NCBI GenBank assembly: GCA_021786915.1 | Contig: JAJYMP010000441.1 | Location: 1-6,972 of the forward strand | DNA length: 6,972 bases | Direction: 5' to 3' | From: Chloroflexota bacterium | GTDB lineage: Bacteria > Chloroflexota > Limnocylindria > Limnocylindrales > CSP1-4 | In this document: positions 1 through 6,965 of the stretch, one piece after another | Position numbering within the stretch: position 1 is the stretch's first letter | How the letters are laid out: each line of letters starts with the position of its first letter | Notes under the pieces: generated by a model | What the model was told of the DNA's origin: nothing | The model's input: only the letters and a program-made list of their open reading frames with translations | Database searches by the model: none | Translations under genes and position numbers: made by a program

Positions 1-50
1 TTCCGATCTTCGGCAGTCTTCCTCCCGGTACACTTCGGCAGGCACCCATC

Positions 51-59
51 TGGAGGAGA
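51..59 (+). promoter_or_regulatory. Ribosome binding site of the solute-binding protein gene
   Basis: A purine-rich TGGAGGAGA lies 11-13 nt upstream of the ATG at 70, depending on which part of the motif pairs with 16S rRNA. The spacing is slightly long, but the match to GGAGG is full and supports the ATG at 70. TACACT at 29-34 resembles a -10 element, but I see no convincing -35 hexamer, so no promoter is called. Confidence 0.75.
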
Positions 60-69
60 CGGACCACCT

Positions 70-1071
70 ATGCGCACCTTGAAGGCCATTGCCGGCCTCG
101 CCCTCGCTGCCGCGCTCGCCGCGGCCTGCACTGGAGCGACTGCGACACCCTCGCCGCTCCCGTCGACCACGCCGCTGTCGAGCACGGCGCCCACCGCTGC
201 GCCTTCCGAGGCCGCGGCCTCCACCGCACCCAGCACGGCGCCCAGTCCCAGCCCCACGGCCAACCCCTGCGCCGCCGCGAACCTGACCACCAAGACCGCG
301 GGCAAGCTGACGATCGGCACTGACAACCCGGCGTACCCGCCGTACTTCGCGCCGTCCAGCCCGGATCCCAAGCCGTGGCAGCTGGGCGACCCGACCAACC
401 AGCAGGGCTTCGAGTCGGCGGTCGCCTACGCGGTCGCCAAGCAGCTGGGCTTCACGCCCGACCAGGTCGCCTGGACGGTCGTCCCGTTCGACAACAGCTT
501 CCAGCCCGGCGCCAAGCCGTTCGACTTCTACCTTGCGCAGGTCTCGTACACCGACGCCCGCGCGAAGGCGGTGGACCTGAGCGACGGCTACTACTTCGTC
601 GCCCAGTCCGTCGTGGCCATGAAGGGCAACCCGCTCGAGAAGGTCACCAGCATCGCCGCCATGAAGGCCTTCAAGTTCGGCGCGCAGGTCGGCACCACCG
701 CCTACGACACGATCAAGAACGTCATCGCGCCGAGCACGAGCATCTCGGTCTACAACAGCAACGACGCGGCCATCAAGGCGCTGCAGGCCAAGCAGGTCGA
801 CGGGCTCGTCGTGGACCTGCCGACCGCCTTCTACATCACCGCGGCGCAGCTCGTGGACAAGGACTACAACCCGCTCGCGAGCATCGTCGGCCAGTTCCCC
901 GTGCAGTCGGGCCCCAACGCCGAGCACTTCAGCCTCGTGCTGTCCAAGGGCTCGCCGTTGACCGCCTGCGTGAACAGCGCGATCCAGGCGATCACCGCCG
1001 ACGGCACGCTCGCCCAGATCACGCAGACCTGGCTCGCCGACAAGGCGAACGCCCCGGTGCTCCAGCCCTGA
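70..1071 (+). CDS. ABC transporter solute-binding lipoprotein, polar amino acid family
   Basis: This is the extracytoplasmic substrate-binding protein of the ABC importer encoded by this gene and the next two. The 333-residue product starts with a short hydrophobic signal peptide (residues 4-19) ending in LAAAC, with Cys20 as the probable lipid-anchored residue. Ala instead of Leu at -3 makes the lipobox imperfect. Residues 21-66 are an Ala/Ser/Thr/Pro tether. A type 3 family (SBP_bac_3) domain fills about 79-327. Recognisable segments are GTDNPAYPPYF (83-93), GFESAVAYAVAKQLGF (113-128), VSYTDARAKAVDLSDGYY (158-175) and GTTAYD (208-213). By analogy with HisJ and GlnH, Arg164 and Asp249 should hold the amino acid carboxylate and amino groups. 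Cys67 and Cys300 could form a disulfide outside the membrane. The start is supported by a good ribosome binding site. The substrate cannot be fixed from sequence; a polar or charged amino acid is most likely. Confidence 0.93.
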   Translation: MRTLKAIAGLALAAALAAACTGATATPSPLPSTTPLSSTAPTAAPSEAAASTAPSTAPSPSPTANPCAAANLTTKTAGKLTIGTDNPAYPPYFAPSSPDPKPWQLGDPTNQQGFESAVAYAVAKQLGFTPDQVAWTVVPFDNSFQPGAKPFDFYLAQVSYTDARAKAVDLSDGYYFVAQSVVAMKGNPLEKVTSIAAMKAFKFGAQVGTTAYDTIKNVIAPSTSISVYNSNDAAIKALQAKQVDGLVVDLPTAFYITAAQLVDKDYNPLASIVGQFPVQSGPNAEHFSLVLSKGSPLTACVNSAIQAITADGTLAQITQTWLADKANAPVLQP

Positions 1072-1090
1072 CCCTCGCTTCCCGTAGGCG

Positions 1091-2031
1091 ATGACCGCCC
1101 CGGGCGGTCCCCAGGACGCTGATCGGGGAGGCCGGCGCGGCCTCCCCGGCAGCCGCGCACGCCGGCGACGCGAAGACCGGGTCAGCGCCGTCCGCTCGAC
1201 GCTGGTCGCGCTCGTCAGCACCGTCGCGGTCTTCGGGCTGCTCGGCTACATCGCCGTCAACTCGCCCGGCTGGCCGGCGGTCCAGTCGAGCTTCTTCGAC
1301 GGCCAGCTCTTCTCCGCATCGCTGCCGGACATCGCCTCGGCGTTCGTGGTCAACATCCAGCTCTTCTGCATCTCCGAGGTCCTGATCCTCGTCTTGGCGC
1401 TCGTGCTGGCCGTGGCCCGCTCGTCGACGGCGCCCGTGCTGTTCCCCGTTCGCCTCGTGGCCACCGTCTACGTCGACGTGTTCCGCGCGCTGCCCGGCGT
1501 GCTCGTGATCTACATCCTCGGCTTCGGCATTCCCGGGCTGAACCTGCCGGGCATCCCCACCGACCCGTTCCTCTACGCGATCGTCGCGCTGACGCTCATC
1601 TACTCGGCCTACGTCTCCGAGGTGTATCGCGCCGGGATCTCGTCGATCCATGCCAGCCAGGCGGCGGCGGCCCGCTCCCTCGGGCTCACGCAGGCGCAGG
1701 CCCTCCGGTACGTCGTCCTGCCGCAGGCGATCAGGCGCGTGGTTCCGCCCCTGCTCAACGACTTCATCGGCCTCCAGAAGGACACGGTGCTGGTGTCGTA
1801 CATCGGCGTTGTGGAGATCTTCCGCCAGTCGCAGATCACCGAGTCGGCGAACTTCAACTTCACGCCGTACCTCGCGACCGCCCTCGTGTTCCTCGTCATG
1901 ACGATCCCGCTGGCGCGCCTGACGGACTGGCTCGTCGCCCGGGAGGCCCGCCGGGGCCGAGGCGTGGTGCTCGGGACGGCCTCGCAGGTCGCCAACGCGC
2001 TCGGGCGATCGCGCGGCGGGCAGGCAGCGCC

Positions 2032-2035
<4 letters not shown>
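1091..2035 (+). CDS. ABC transporter permease, polar amino acid (HisM/GlnP-like) family
   Basis: This is the membrane channel subunit of the importer. The 314-residue translation has about five hydrophobic segments (roughly 36-57, 85-109, 117-147, 158-176 and 259-280). VDVFRALPGVLVIY (128-141) matches the FRxxP region of HisM/GlnP-type permeases. The EAA coupling loop that docks on the ATPase lies at about 177-211, with EVYRAGISSIHASQAAAARSLGLT followed by YVVLPQA. The family is clear from residue 33 onward. The start is doubtful: ATG 1091 is the only standard in-frame start, because TAG at 1085-1087 closes the frame upstream and no ATG, GTG or TTG follows before the first helix. It has no good ribosome binding site, residues 2-30 are Arg/Gly-rich with weaker third-position G+C bias, and a 10-bp hairpin lies within them. 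The stop overlaps the next start by 4 bp. Confidence 0.9.
1124..1148 (+). promoter_or_regulatory. Intercistronic stem-loop after the solute-binding protein gene
   Basis: CGGGGAGGCC (1124-1133) and GGCCTCCCCG (1139-1148) are perfect reverse complements around a 5-nt loop, GGCGC, giving a 10-bp stem 52 nt after the binding-protein stop codon. No T-tract follows, so it is not a classical intrinsic terminator. In several binding-protein-dependent operons, such as malEFG and hisJQMP, hairpins or REP elements at this position protect the upstream mRNA, so that the binding protein is made in excess of the membrane subunits. That role here is inferred from position and structure only. Confidence 0.6.
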
Positions 2036-2782
<747 letters not shown>

Positions 2783-2793
<11 letters not shown>

Positions 2794-2889
2794 GCGCCAG
2801 CAGGCTGCAGGCGACCGCGAGCGCCTGGCGTCCCGTCTCTGAAGTCGCCCGCCGGCTGCCGCCCGGGCCCCCCCGCCGCGCGCCGGCGG
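2783..2889. other. G+C-rich dyads in the convergent region, possible transcription end
   Basis: The ABC operon and the hydrolase gene converge with 238 bp between their stop codons (2794-3031). Two dyads stand out. GGCGCCT (2783-2789) pairs with AGGCGCC (2792-2798) across the ATPase stop codon, more realistically as a 6-bp stem with a 4-nt loop. CCGCCGGC (2849-2856) pairs with GCCGGCGG (2882-2889) around a 25-nt loop. Neither is followed by a T-tract on either strand, so terminator function is only a guess. The remainder, to 3031, is G/C-biased sequence in which I see no gene. Confidence 0.3.
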
Positions 2890-3031
2890 CCGAGTCGCGC
2901 TGGGGTCACCACGCGCGGCGGCGTGCGCGGACGCCGGCCAGAACCGGGGGCCCGCGGCGCGGCCCGTGCGCGCGGGGGGCGCTCCTGACCCTGACGCGAC
3001 TCAGCCAGCGGGGGATCGGCGTATCGGGACG

Positions 3032-3775
3032 CTAGCCTGCGCGGCACGCCTCGACGAACGCGGCGAACAGCGCCTCGAACACCTCGGGCGTCGACTCGGT
3101 CCGCTCGGGGTGGCACTGCACGGCCATCCGCCACGCGCCGCCCGCCGCCTCGAACGCCTCGACCAGCGGGCCGGCCTCGCTGTCGGCGAAGGCGGTGGCC
3201 GTGAAGGCGCGCGCGAGGTCGACCGTGCGCACCGCCTGGTGGTGGTAGCTGTTGACCACGAGGTCGGCCCCCGAGCCCGACGGGTCGAGGATGCGCGCGG
3301 TCGCGCTCCCGGGCACCAGGCGGATCGCGTGGGTGGTGGCCGGGCCATGGCCCCAGCCGTTGCCGACGTGCCCGTCGACGTCCTGGAGCAGCGCCCCGCC
3401 CGCGAACGCGTTCATCGCCTGGAGGCCGCGGCAGATCCCCAGGACCGGAACGCCGCGCGCCTCGGCCGCGGCCCAGGCCGCGGCCTCGAGTTCGTCGCGG
3501 TCGGGCTCGACGTCGCGGGACCCCTCGTTCGGCTGGCCGTACCGCGCCGGGTCCAGGTCGGCCCCGCCGGTGATCAGCAGCCCGTCCATCACCGCGAAGG
3601 CCGCCTCGCGCGCAACGGGAGACGCGGTGGCGTCGATCGGGATCGCCGTGGCGCCATGCCGGACCACCGCATCGACGTACAGCGCGTTCTTCTGCTCGGC
3701 GATGTCAGGCTCCGCCTGGGCGGCGGCGACCATGAGCGTGACGACGATCCTGGGCGGACGGCTGGAGGACGACAT
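3032..3775 (-). CDS. Class I glutamine amidotransferase-like hydrolase (peptidase C26, gamma-glutamyl hydrolase type)
   Basis: The 247-residue cytoplasmic product has the class I glutamine amidotransferase fold of peptidase family C26, which includes gamma-glutamyl-GABA hydrolase (PuuD). Family landmarks are LLITGGADLDPARYG (66-80), RDELE (93-97), the nucleophile elbow GICRGLQAMN (113-122) with Cys115, NSYHHQAV (175-182), and CHPE (221-224) with His222 and Glu224. The Cys-His-Glu triad is therefore complete. Members hydrolyse gamma-glutamyl bonds, freeing glutamate from gamma-glutamyl-GABA or related compounds; the substrate here is not known. Start 3775 was chosen because RPPRIVVTLMV then forms the first strand of the fold. 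A same-frame extension to 4099 would run through the hairpin repeats and the LysM gene and looks non-coding. No clear ribosome binding site is visible before 3775; ATG 3733 is possible but would trim the first strand. It is the last of three - strand genes, converging on the ABC operon. Confidence 0.88.
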   Translation of the reverse strand: MSSSSRPPRIVVTLMVAAAQAEPDIAEQKNALYVDAVVRHGATAIPIDATASPVAREAAFAVMDGLLITGGADLDPARYGQPNEGSRDVEPDRDELEAAAWAAAEARGVPVLGICRGLQAMNAFAGGALLQDVDGHVGNGWGHGPATTHAIRLVPGSATARILDPSGSGADLVVNSYHHQAVRTVDLARAFTATAFADSEAGPLVEAFEAAGGAWRMAVQCHPERTESTPEVFEALFAAFVEACRAG

Positions 3776-3796
3776 GGCGAGCAAGGATAGCGGCTC

Positions 3797-3904
3797 GCCG
3801 GCCCGCGGAAGCTCGCGGGAGCCGGCACCCGCGGAAGCTCGCGGGAGCCGGCACCCGCGGAAGCTCGCGGGAGCCAGCACCCGCGGAAGCCAGCGGAGCC
3901 GGCC
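3797..3904. repeat. Tandem 26-bp hairpin-forming repeat array (three units plus a degenerate fourth)
   Basis: Units at 3802-3827, 3828-3853 and 3854-3879 are 26 bp each. The first two are identical and the third differs by one base (GCCAGCA for GCCGGCA). A decayed fourth copy covers about 3880-3904. Each complete unit contains CCCGCG and CGCGGG around the 6-nt loop GAAGCT, a perfect 6-bp stem. Flanking GCCGGC blocks extend this: arms at 3821-3833 and 3840-3852 form 12 bp with a single A-A mismatch. The array occupies most of the gap between the LysM gene and the hydrolase gene and ends 21 nt before the hydrolase start. The unit length is not a multiple of three, which argues against coding. 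It could be an mRNA-stabilising or attenuating element, or a local expansion of a mobile palindromic repeat. Confidence 0.9.
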
Positions 3905-3930
3905 CAGCGGCCCGGGACCTGCGCGCCGGA

Positions 3931-4452
3931 TCAGCTCGGCGCGGGGCTCCCGGCTGCGCCGCTCGCCGACGGCTCCGATGACGGCGGCTCGGTGGGCGGC
4001 CCGAGGTACTCGGACGGGGCGGGCGTCACCTCCAGGCCCGAATCGGTGGGGCCGGGCGATTCGGAGTAGAGCCCGCCGGGCAGCACCCTGAGCTCCCATC
4101 CCAACTGGAGCCTGTTGGGCGCGTAATGGGACGACGCGGGGTCGAGGCTCGGATACCTGTCACGGTTCCAGAAGGCCAGGCTCCGCGGCGTCGTGTGGAA
4201 GCGGCGGGCGATCGTCGTGAGGTTGTCGCCGGGCTGCACCGTGTACGTCGTGAACGTGGGCACGGGCGTTGGTGTCGGGAGCCCCGGCGTCGGGGTGGGC
4301 GTGGCGGGCGGCGGCGGCGTCGGCGATGGCGTGGGCGGCGGCTCGGGCGTCGGGCGCGTCGCCATCTGCAGGCAGCCACCGACCGACACTGCCAGCGCGA
4401 TCAGCGCGAGCGTCGCACCGAGTCTGCGGTGGGTATCGCGTCGTCTCGTCAT
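3931..4452 (-). CDS. Small LysM-domain lipoprotein
   Basis: The 173-residue product has an Arg-rich start (TRRRDTHRR), a hydrophobic stretch (11-24) and a lipobox VGGC with Cys27, so it should be exported and lipid-anchored. Residues 33-66 are a Pro/Thr tether. A single LysM domain follows at about 69-125, opening with TYTVQPGDNLTTIARRFHTT and closing with LQLGWELRVLP. LysM domains bind N-acetylglucosamine-containing glycans, chiefly peptidoglycan. The stretch between the two helices and the last strand (NRDRYPSLDPASSHYAPN, 96-113) is about ten residues longer than usual. The C-terminal 45 residues are Pro/Ser/Glu-rich and probably disordered, and there is no catalytic domain. The protein therefore looks like a wall-binding adaptor or anchor with unknown partners. 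It lies 89 bp downstream of the cyclase gene in the same direction, so a shared transcript is possible. A strong ribosome binding site fixes the start. Confidence 0.88.
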   Translation of the reverse strand: MTRRRDTHRRLGATLALIALAVSVGGCLQMATRPTPEPPPTPSPTPPPPATPTPTPGLPTPTPVPTFTTYTVQPGDNLTTIARRFHTTPRSLAFWNRDRYPSLDPASSHYAPNRLQLGWELRVLPGGLYSESPGPTDSGLEVTPAPSEYLGPPTEPPSSEPSASGAAGSPAPS

Positions 4453-4458
4453 CGTGGC

Positions 4459-4463
4459 CCTCC
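4459..4463 (-). promoter_or_regulatory. Ribosome binding site of the LysM lipoprotein gene
   Basis: On the - strand, GGAGG sits 6 nt upstream of the ATG at 4452. This near-ideal spacing supports that start over the overlapping reading frames in the same stretch. Confidence 0.8.
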
Positions 4464-4541
4464 CGCGAGATGGCCGGAGTGTGACGCAAGTGCCGCGAAG
4501 GCGGTGACGCCGAAGGGCAGCAGGATGCGGGTCCCCAGGCC

Positions 4542-6965
4542 CTACTCGATGATCACCGGCTGGTCGACCGGCGTCGGCTGCGAGAGGGTGTAGCCGTCGG
4601 CCAGGGCGAGGCCCTCGCGGGCGGTGCAGATCTGGTCGCGGCCCTTGAGCTTGGCCACGCGGCAGGCGCGGTCCGCCGCCAGCAGCACGTCGTCGGCGGT
4701 CCTCCCGTCGGTCGGGTACGACGAGGTGCCGATCGACGCCGACACCTTGAGCCCCAGCTCGCGCCAGTGCGTGCCCGGCCCGCCGATCCCGCGGATTGCG
4801 GCCTGGATGTTGCTGGCCACGAGCGCCAGACCCTCGGCGTCGCTAAGGGTCGGGTCCGTGGCGCGCCGATCCGTGCGCCGCGGCAGCAGCACCGCGAACT
4901 CGTCGCCGCCGTAGCGGAAGACGGCGTCGGTGTCGCGATGCGAGGCGCCGCCGATCGCCGATGCGATCTCCCGCAGCACGCGGTCGCCGCCCTGGTGCAG
5001 CTCGGGCGTCTCGTTGAACGAGCTGAACTCGTCGAGGTCGATCATCACCAGACCGAAGGGTTCGCCGAAAGCCACGGCCCGGGCGAGCTCCTGCTCGAAC
5101 GCGAGGTGGTTGAACAGCCCGGTCAGGCCGTCCGTCGCCGCGCGCACCTCGACCGCCTGGAACACGTCGGCGTTGCGGAGTGCGATCGAGACCTGGCCGG
5201 CGAACAGCTTGACGAGTTCGAACTCCTCGGAGGTGAACGGCCGCTCGCGGCCGAAGCGCTCGAGCGTGAGCACGCCCGCCGCCGACGAGGCGTCGACCAG
5301 CGGGACGACGATGAGGCTGCCCTCGACCGGCTCGTTCCGGAAGTGGTTGACCCGCGGATCGGCAAGCTCGTCCTCGATCAGGACCGGCTCGTTGTGCTCC
5401 ACCACCCAGGGCGCGATGCCGCGCTCGCCGAGGGCCCACGGCTGGAGGTAGTCCTCCTGGTGCGCGCCGCGCGCAGTGAGGGGCTTGAGCAGGCCGGTCT
5501 GGCGGTCGACCACCTCGATCGCCATGTTGTCGCACGCGATCAGCGCCCCCAGGCGACTGGTGATCTGGTCGAGGACCGCCCCCGAGTCGAGGGTGGTCAG
5601 CATGGCCTCGGTGGTGCCGAGGAGCTCGCGCTGGGCGCGGAGCTGGCGCTCGAGCTTGTCGGCCTGCTCGCGGAGGCGCTCGGTGGCGTCAGCGTTGGCC
5701 ATCGCCTGGGCCGCGAACGACGCGTAGATCACGAGCAGGCGCAGGTCGTCCTCGGTGAAGTGCCGCAGGGCGCCGTAGGCCAGCACCACGACGCCGAGAC
5801 AGGCGCCCTCGTGGACCATCGGCGCGAGCAGCATCGACTCGTCCGCGTCGGGCTTGGTGCCCGGGATGGTGATCGCCCGCGGGTCGTTCGCGGCGTCGTC
5901 CACCAGCTGCGGGACGCGGAACCGGCCGACCCAGCCCGTGATGCCCTCGCCCATCTGGACGCGGAGGTCGTCGATCTTCTCGTCGGTGTAGTCGGCAGAC
6001 AGGCCGAGCCACGCCACCGGGACGAGCTCATGGCCGCGGACCCGGTAGACGCGGACGTTGTCGTACTCGATCAGCTGGCGGAGCTCGGTGGCGATCGCGT
6101 GGCCGATCTCCTGTTGGGTCGTGAGGCCCGACAGCCGGGCGCCGAGCCGCTGGATGGCCTGGAGCTGCGCCGCCCAGGCGGCCATCCGGCCGAAGGTCCT
6201 GGCCGACCGGATGGCGATCGCAGCGTCGCCGGCCAGCGCCTCAGCCGCGTCGAGGTCCACCTCGCGCCATCGGAACGGGCGGTCGTGGGCCAGGTACAGG
6301 GTCCCGTGCAGCTCGTGACCGTCGATCAGGGGCGCCGTGAGCAGCGTGTCGACGCCCTCCTGGACGCCAGCCGCCCGCAGCGGGTTGATGGCCCGCGAGG
6401 CGTCGGGGCCCAGGATCTGGATGGGCCGGCGGGGCGGCACGTCGCGCTGCCCCGCCCGCGCTGACTCCATCTCGCGGCCCAGGTCGAGGAACGCCGCCGA
6501 GAAGCCGATGCTGCTGGGGACCGAGAACCGCCCGTCGCCGTCGTGGAGGGTCACCGCCACGCGGTCCGCGCCGAACAGGACGCGGGCGTGGTCGCACAGG
6601 TCGCGGACGACGTCGCCCACGTCGAGTCGCGACGCGAGGTCGGTGGCCACCCGGCGGAGCGCCTCTGACCGGCGGAGCCTGCTGGCGGCCTGCTCGCTGG
6701 CCCCCGCGGCCCGGATGATCACGCCGAGCGTGCGGGCGATCGCCTTGGCGAGGCGTCGCCCGTCGTCTGGGCCCAGCTGGACCGCGCCGGCCAGCAGGAG
6801 GACGCCCCACGGCGTCTCGCCGCCGGGGATCCGCACGACCAGCTCGTCGGTGCCCAGTCCCAGCACCGCGGCGGGTCCGGGGGACCCGGGTCGGACGTGG
6901 ATGGGCTCGGGCGAGTCGAGCGCGAGGGTGACGACGTTGCGCTCCGGGGGGAGGCTGCTGACCAT
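4542..6965 (-). CDS. Multi-GAF diguanylate cyclase (GGDEF), probably partial at the N-terminus
   Basis: This enzyme is predicted to make c-di-GMP from two GTP under the control of GAF sensor domains. Visible from the ATG at 6965 are a GAF-like C-terminal half (about 1-88), GAF domains at about 100-255, 275-425 and 452-603, and a GGDEF domain at about 608-780. A charged helical linker (427-450) lies before the last GAF. Catalytic features are intact: DLDEF (643-647) for metal, Asn651 and Asp661 for guanine, GGDEF at 686-690, and Lys772 and Arg776 for phosphate. RDTD (677-680), five residues before GGDEF, is a complete RxxD inhibitory site, so product feedback is expected. The usual FKxxND reads FSSFNE. 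No transmembrane segment is seen, so it should be cytosolic. The frame stays open to the window edge and the first GAF looks truncated, so ATG 6965 may be internal. The ligands of the GAF domains cannot be predicted. Confidence 0.92.
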   Translation of the reverse strand: MVSSLPPERNVVTLALDSPEPIHVRPGSPGPAAVLGLGTDELVVRIPGGETPWGVLLLAGAVQLGPDDGRRLAKAIARTLGVIIRAAGASEQAASRLRRSEALRRVATDLASRLDVGDVVRDLCDHARVLFGADRVAVTLHDGDGRFSVPSSIGFSAAFLDLGREMESARAGQRDVPPRRPIQILGPDASRAINPLRAAGVQEGVDTLLTAPLIDGHELHGTLYLAHDRPFRWREVDLDAAEALAGDAAIAIRSARTFGRMAAWAAQLQAIQRLGARLSGLTTQQEIGHAIATELRQLIEYDNVRVYRVRGHELVPVAWLGLSADYTDEKIDDLRVQMGEGITGWVGRFRVPQLVDDAANDPRAITIPGTKPDADESMLLAPMVHEGACLGVVVLAYGALRHFTEDDLRLLVIYASFAAQAMANADATERLREQADKLERQLRAQRELLGTTEAMLTTLDSGAVLDQITSRLGALIACDNMAIEVVDRQTGLLKPLTARGAHQEDYLQPWALGERGIAPWVVEHNEPVLIEDELADPRVNHFRNEPVEGSLIVVPLVDASSAAGVLTLERFGRERPFTSEEFELVKLFAGQVSIALRNADVFQAVEVRAATDGLTGLFNHLAFEQELARAVAFGEPFGLVMIDLDEFSSFNETPELHQGGDRVLREIASAIGGASHRDTDAVFRYGGDEFAVLLPRRTDRRATDPTLSDAEGLALVASNIQAAIRGIGGPGTHWRELGLKVSASIGTSSYPTDGRTADDVLLAADRACRVAKLKGRDQICTAREGLALADGYTLSQPTPVDQPVIIE

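Noticed and set aside
1..69. Riboswitch or other leader RNA ahead of the importer operon
   Set aside because: Only 69 bases are available and part may be adapter. No conserved riboswitch core was recognised.
181..244. 13-bp direct repeat AGCACGGCGCCCA at 181-193 and 232-244
   Set aside because: It is in frame within the Ala/Ser/Thr/Pro tether of the lipoprotein and is explained by low-complexity coding sequence.
3802..3904. CRISPR array
   Set aside because: The units are directly adjacent with no unique spacers, there are fewer than four good copies, and no cas genes are nearby. They are simple tandem repeats.
3776..4099. N-terminal extension of the C26 hydrolase by 108 residues
   Set aside because: It would cross the 26-bp repeats, whose length is not a multiple of three, and overlap the LysM gene. 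Its composition is Arg/Ala/Gly/Pro-rich without domains, and the hydrolase fold is complete from 3775.
4453..4541. Terminator or promoter between the cyclase and LysM genes
   Set aside because: Only a 4-bp GGCG/CGCC dyad (near 4500-4512) and no T-tract or clear promoter hexamers are visible. The ribosome binding site of the LysM gene is the only supported element.
4767..6464. Long + strand open frame of 565 codons opposite the cyclase gene
   Set aside because: Its translation is Arg/Glu/Asp/Val-rich low-complexity sequence with no recognisable domain. It lies antisense to a clearly conserved GAF/GGDEF protein. Such shadow frames are common at this G+C content.
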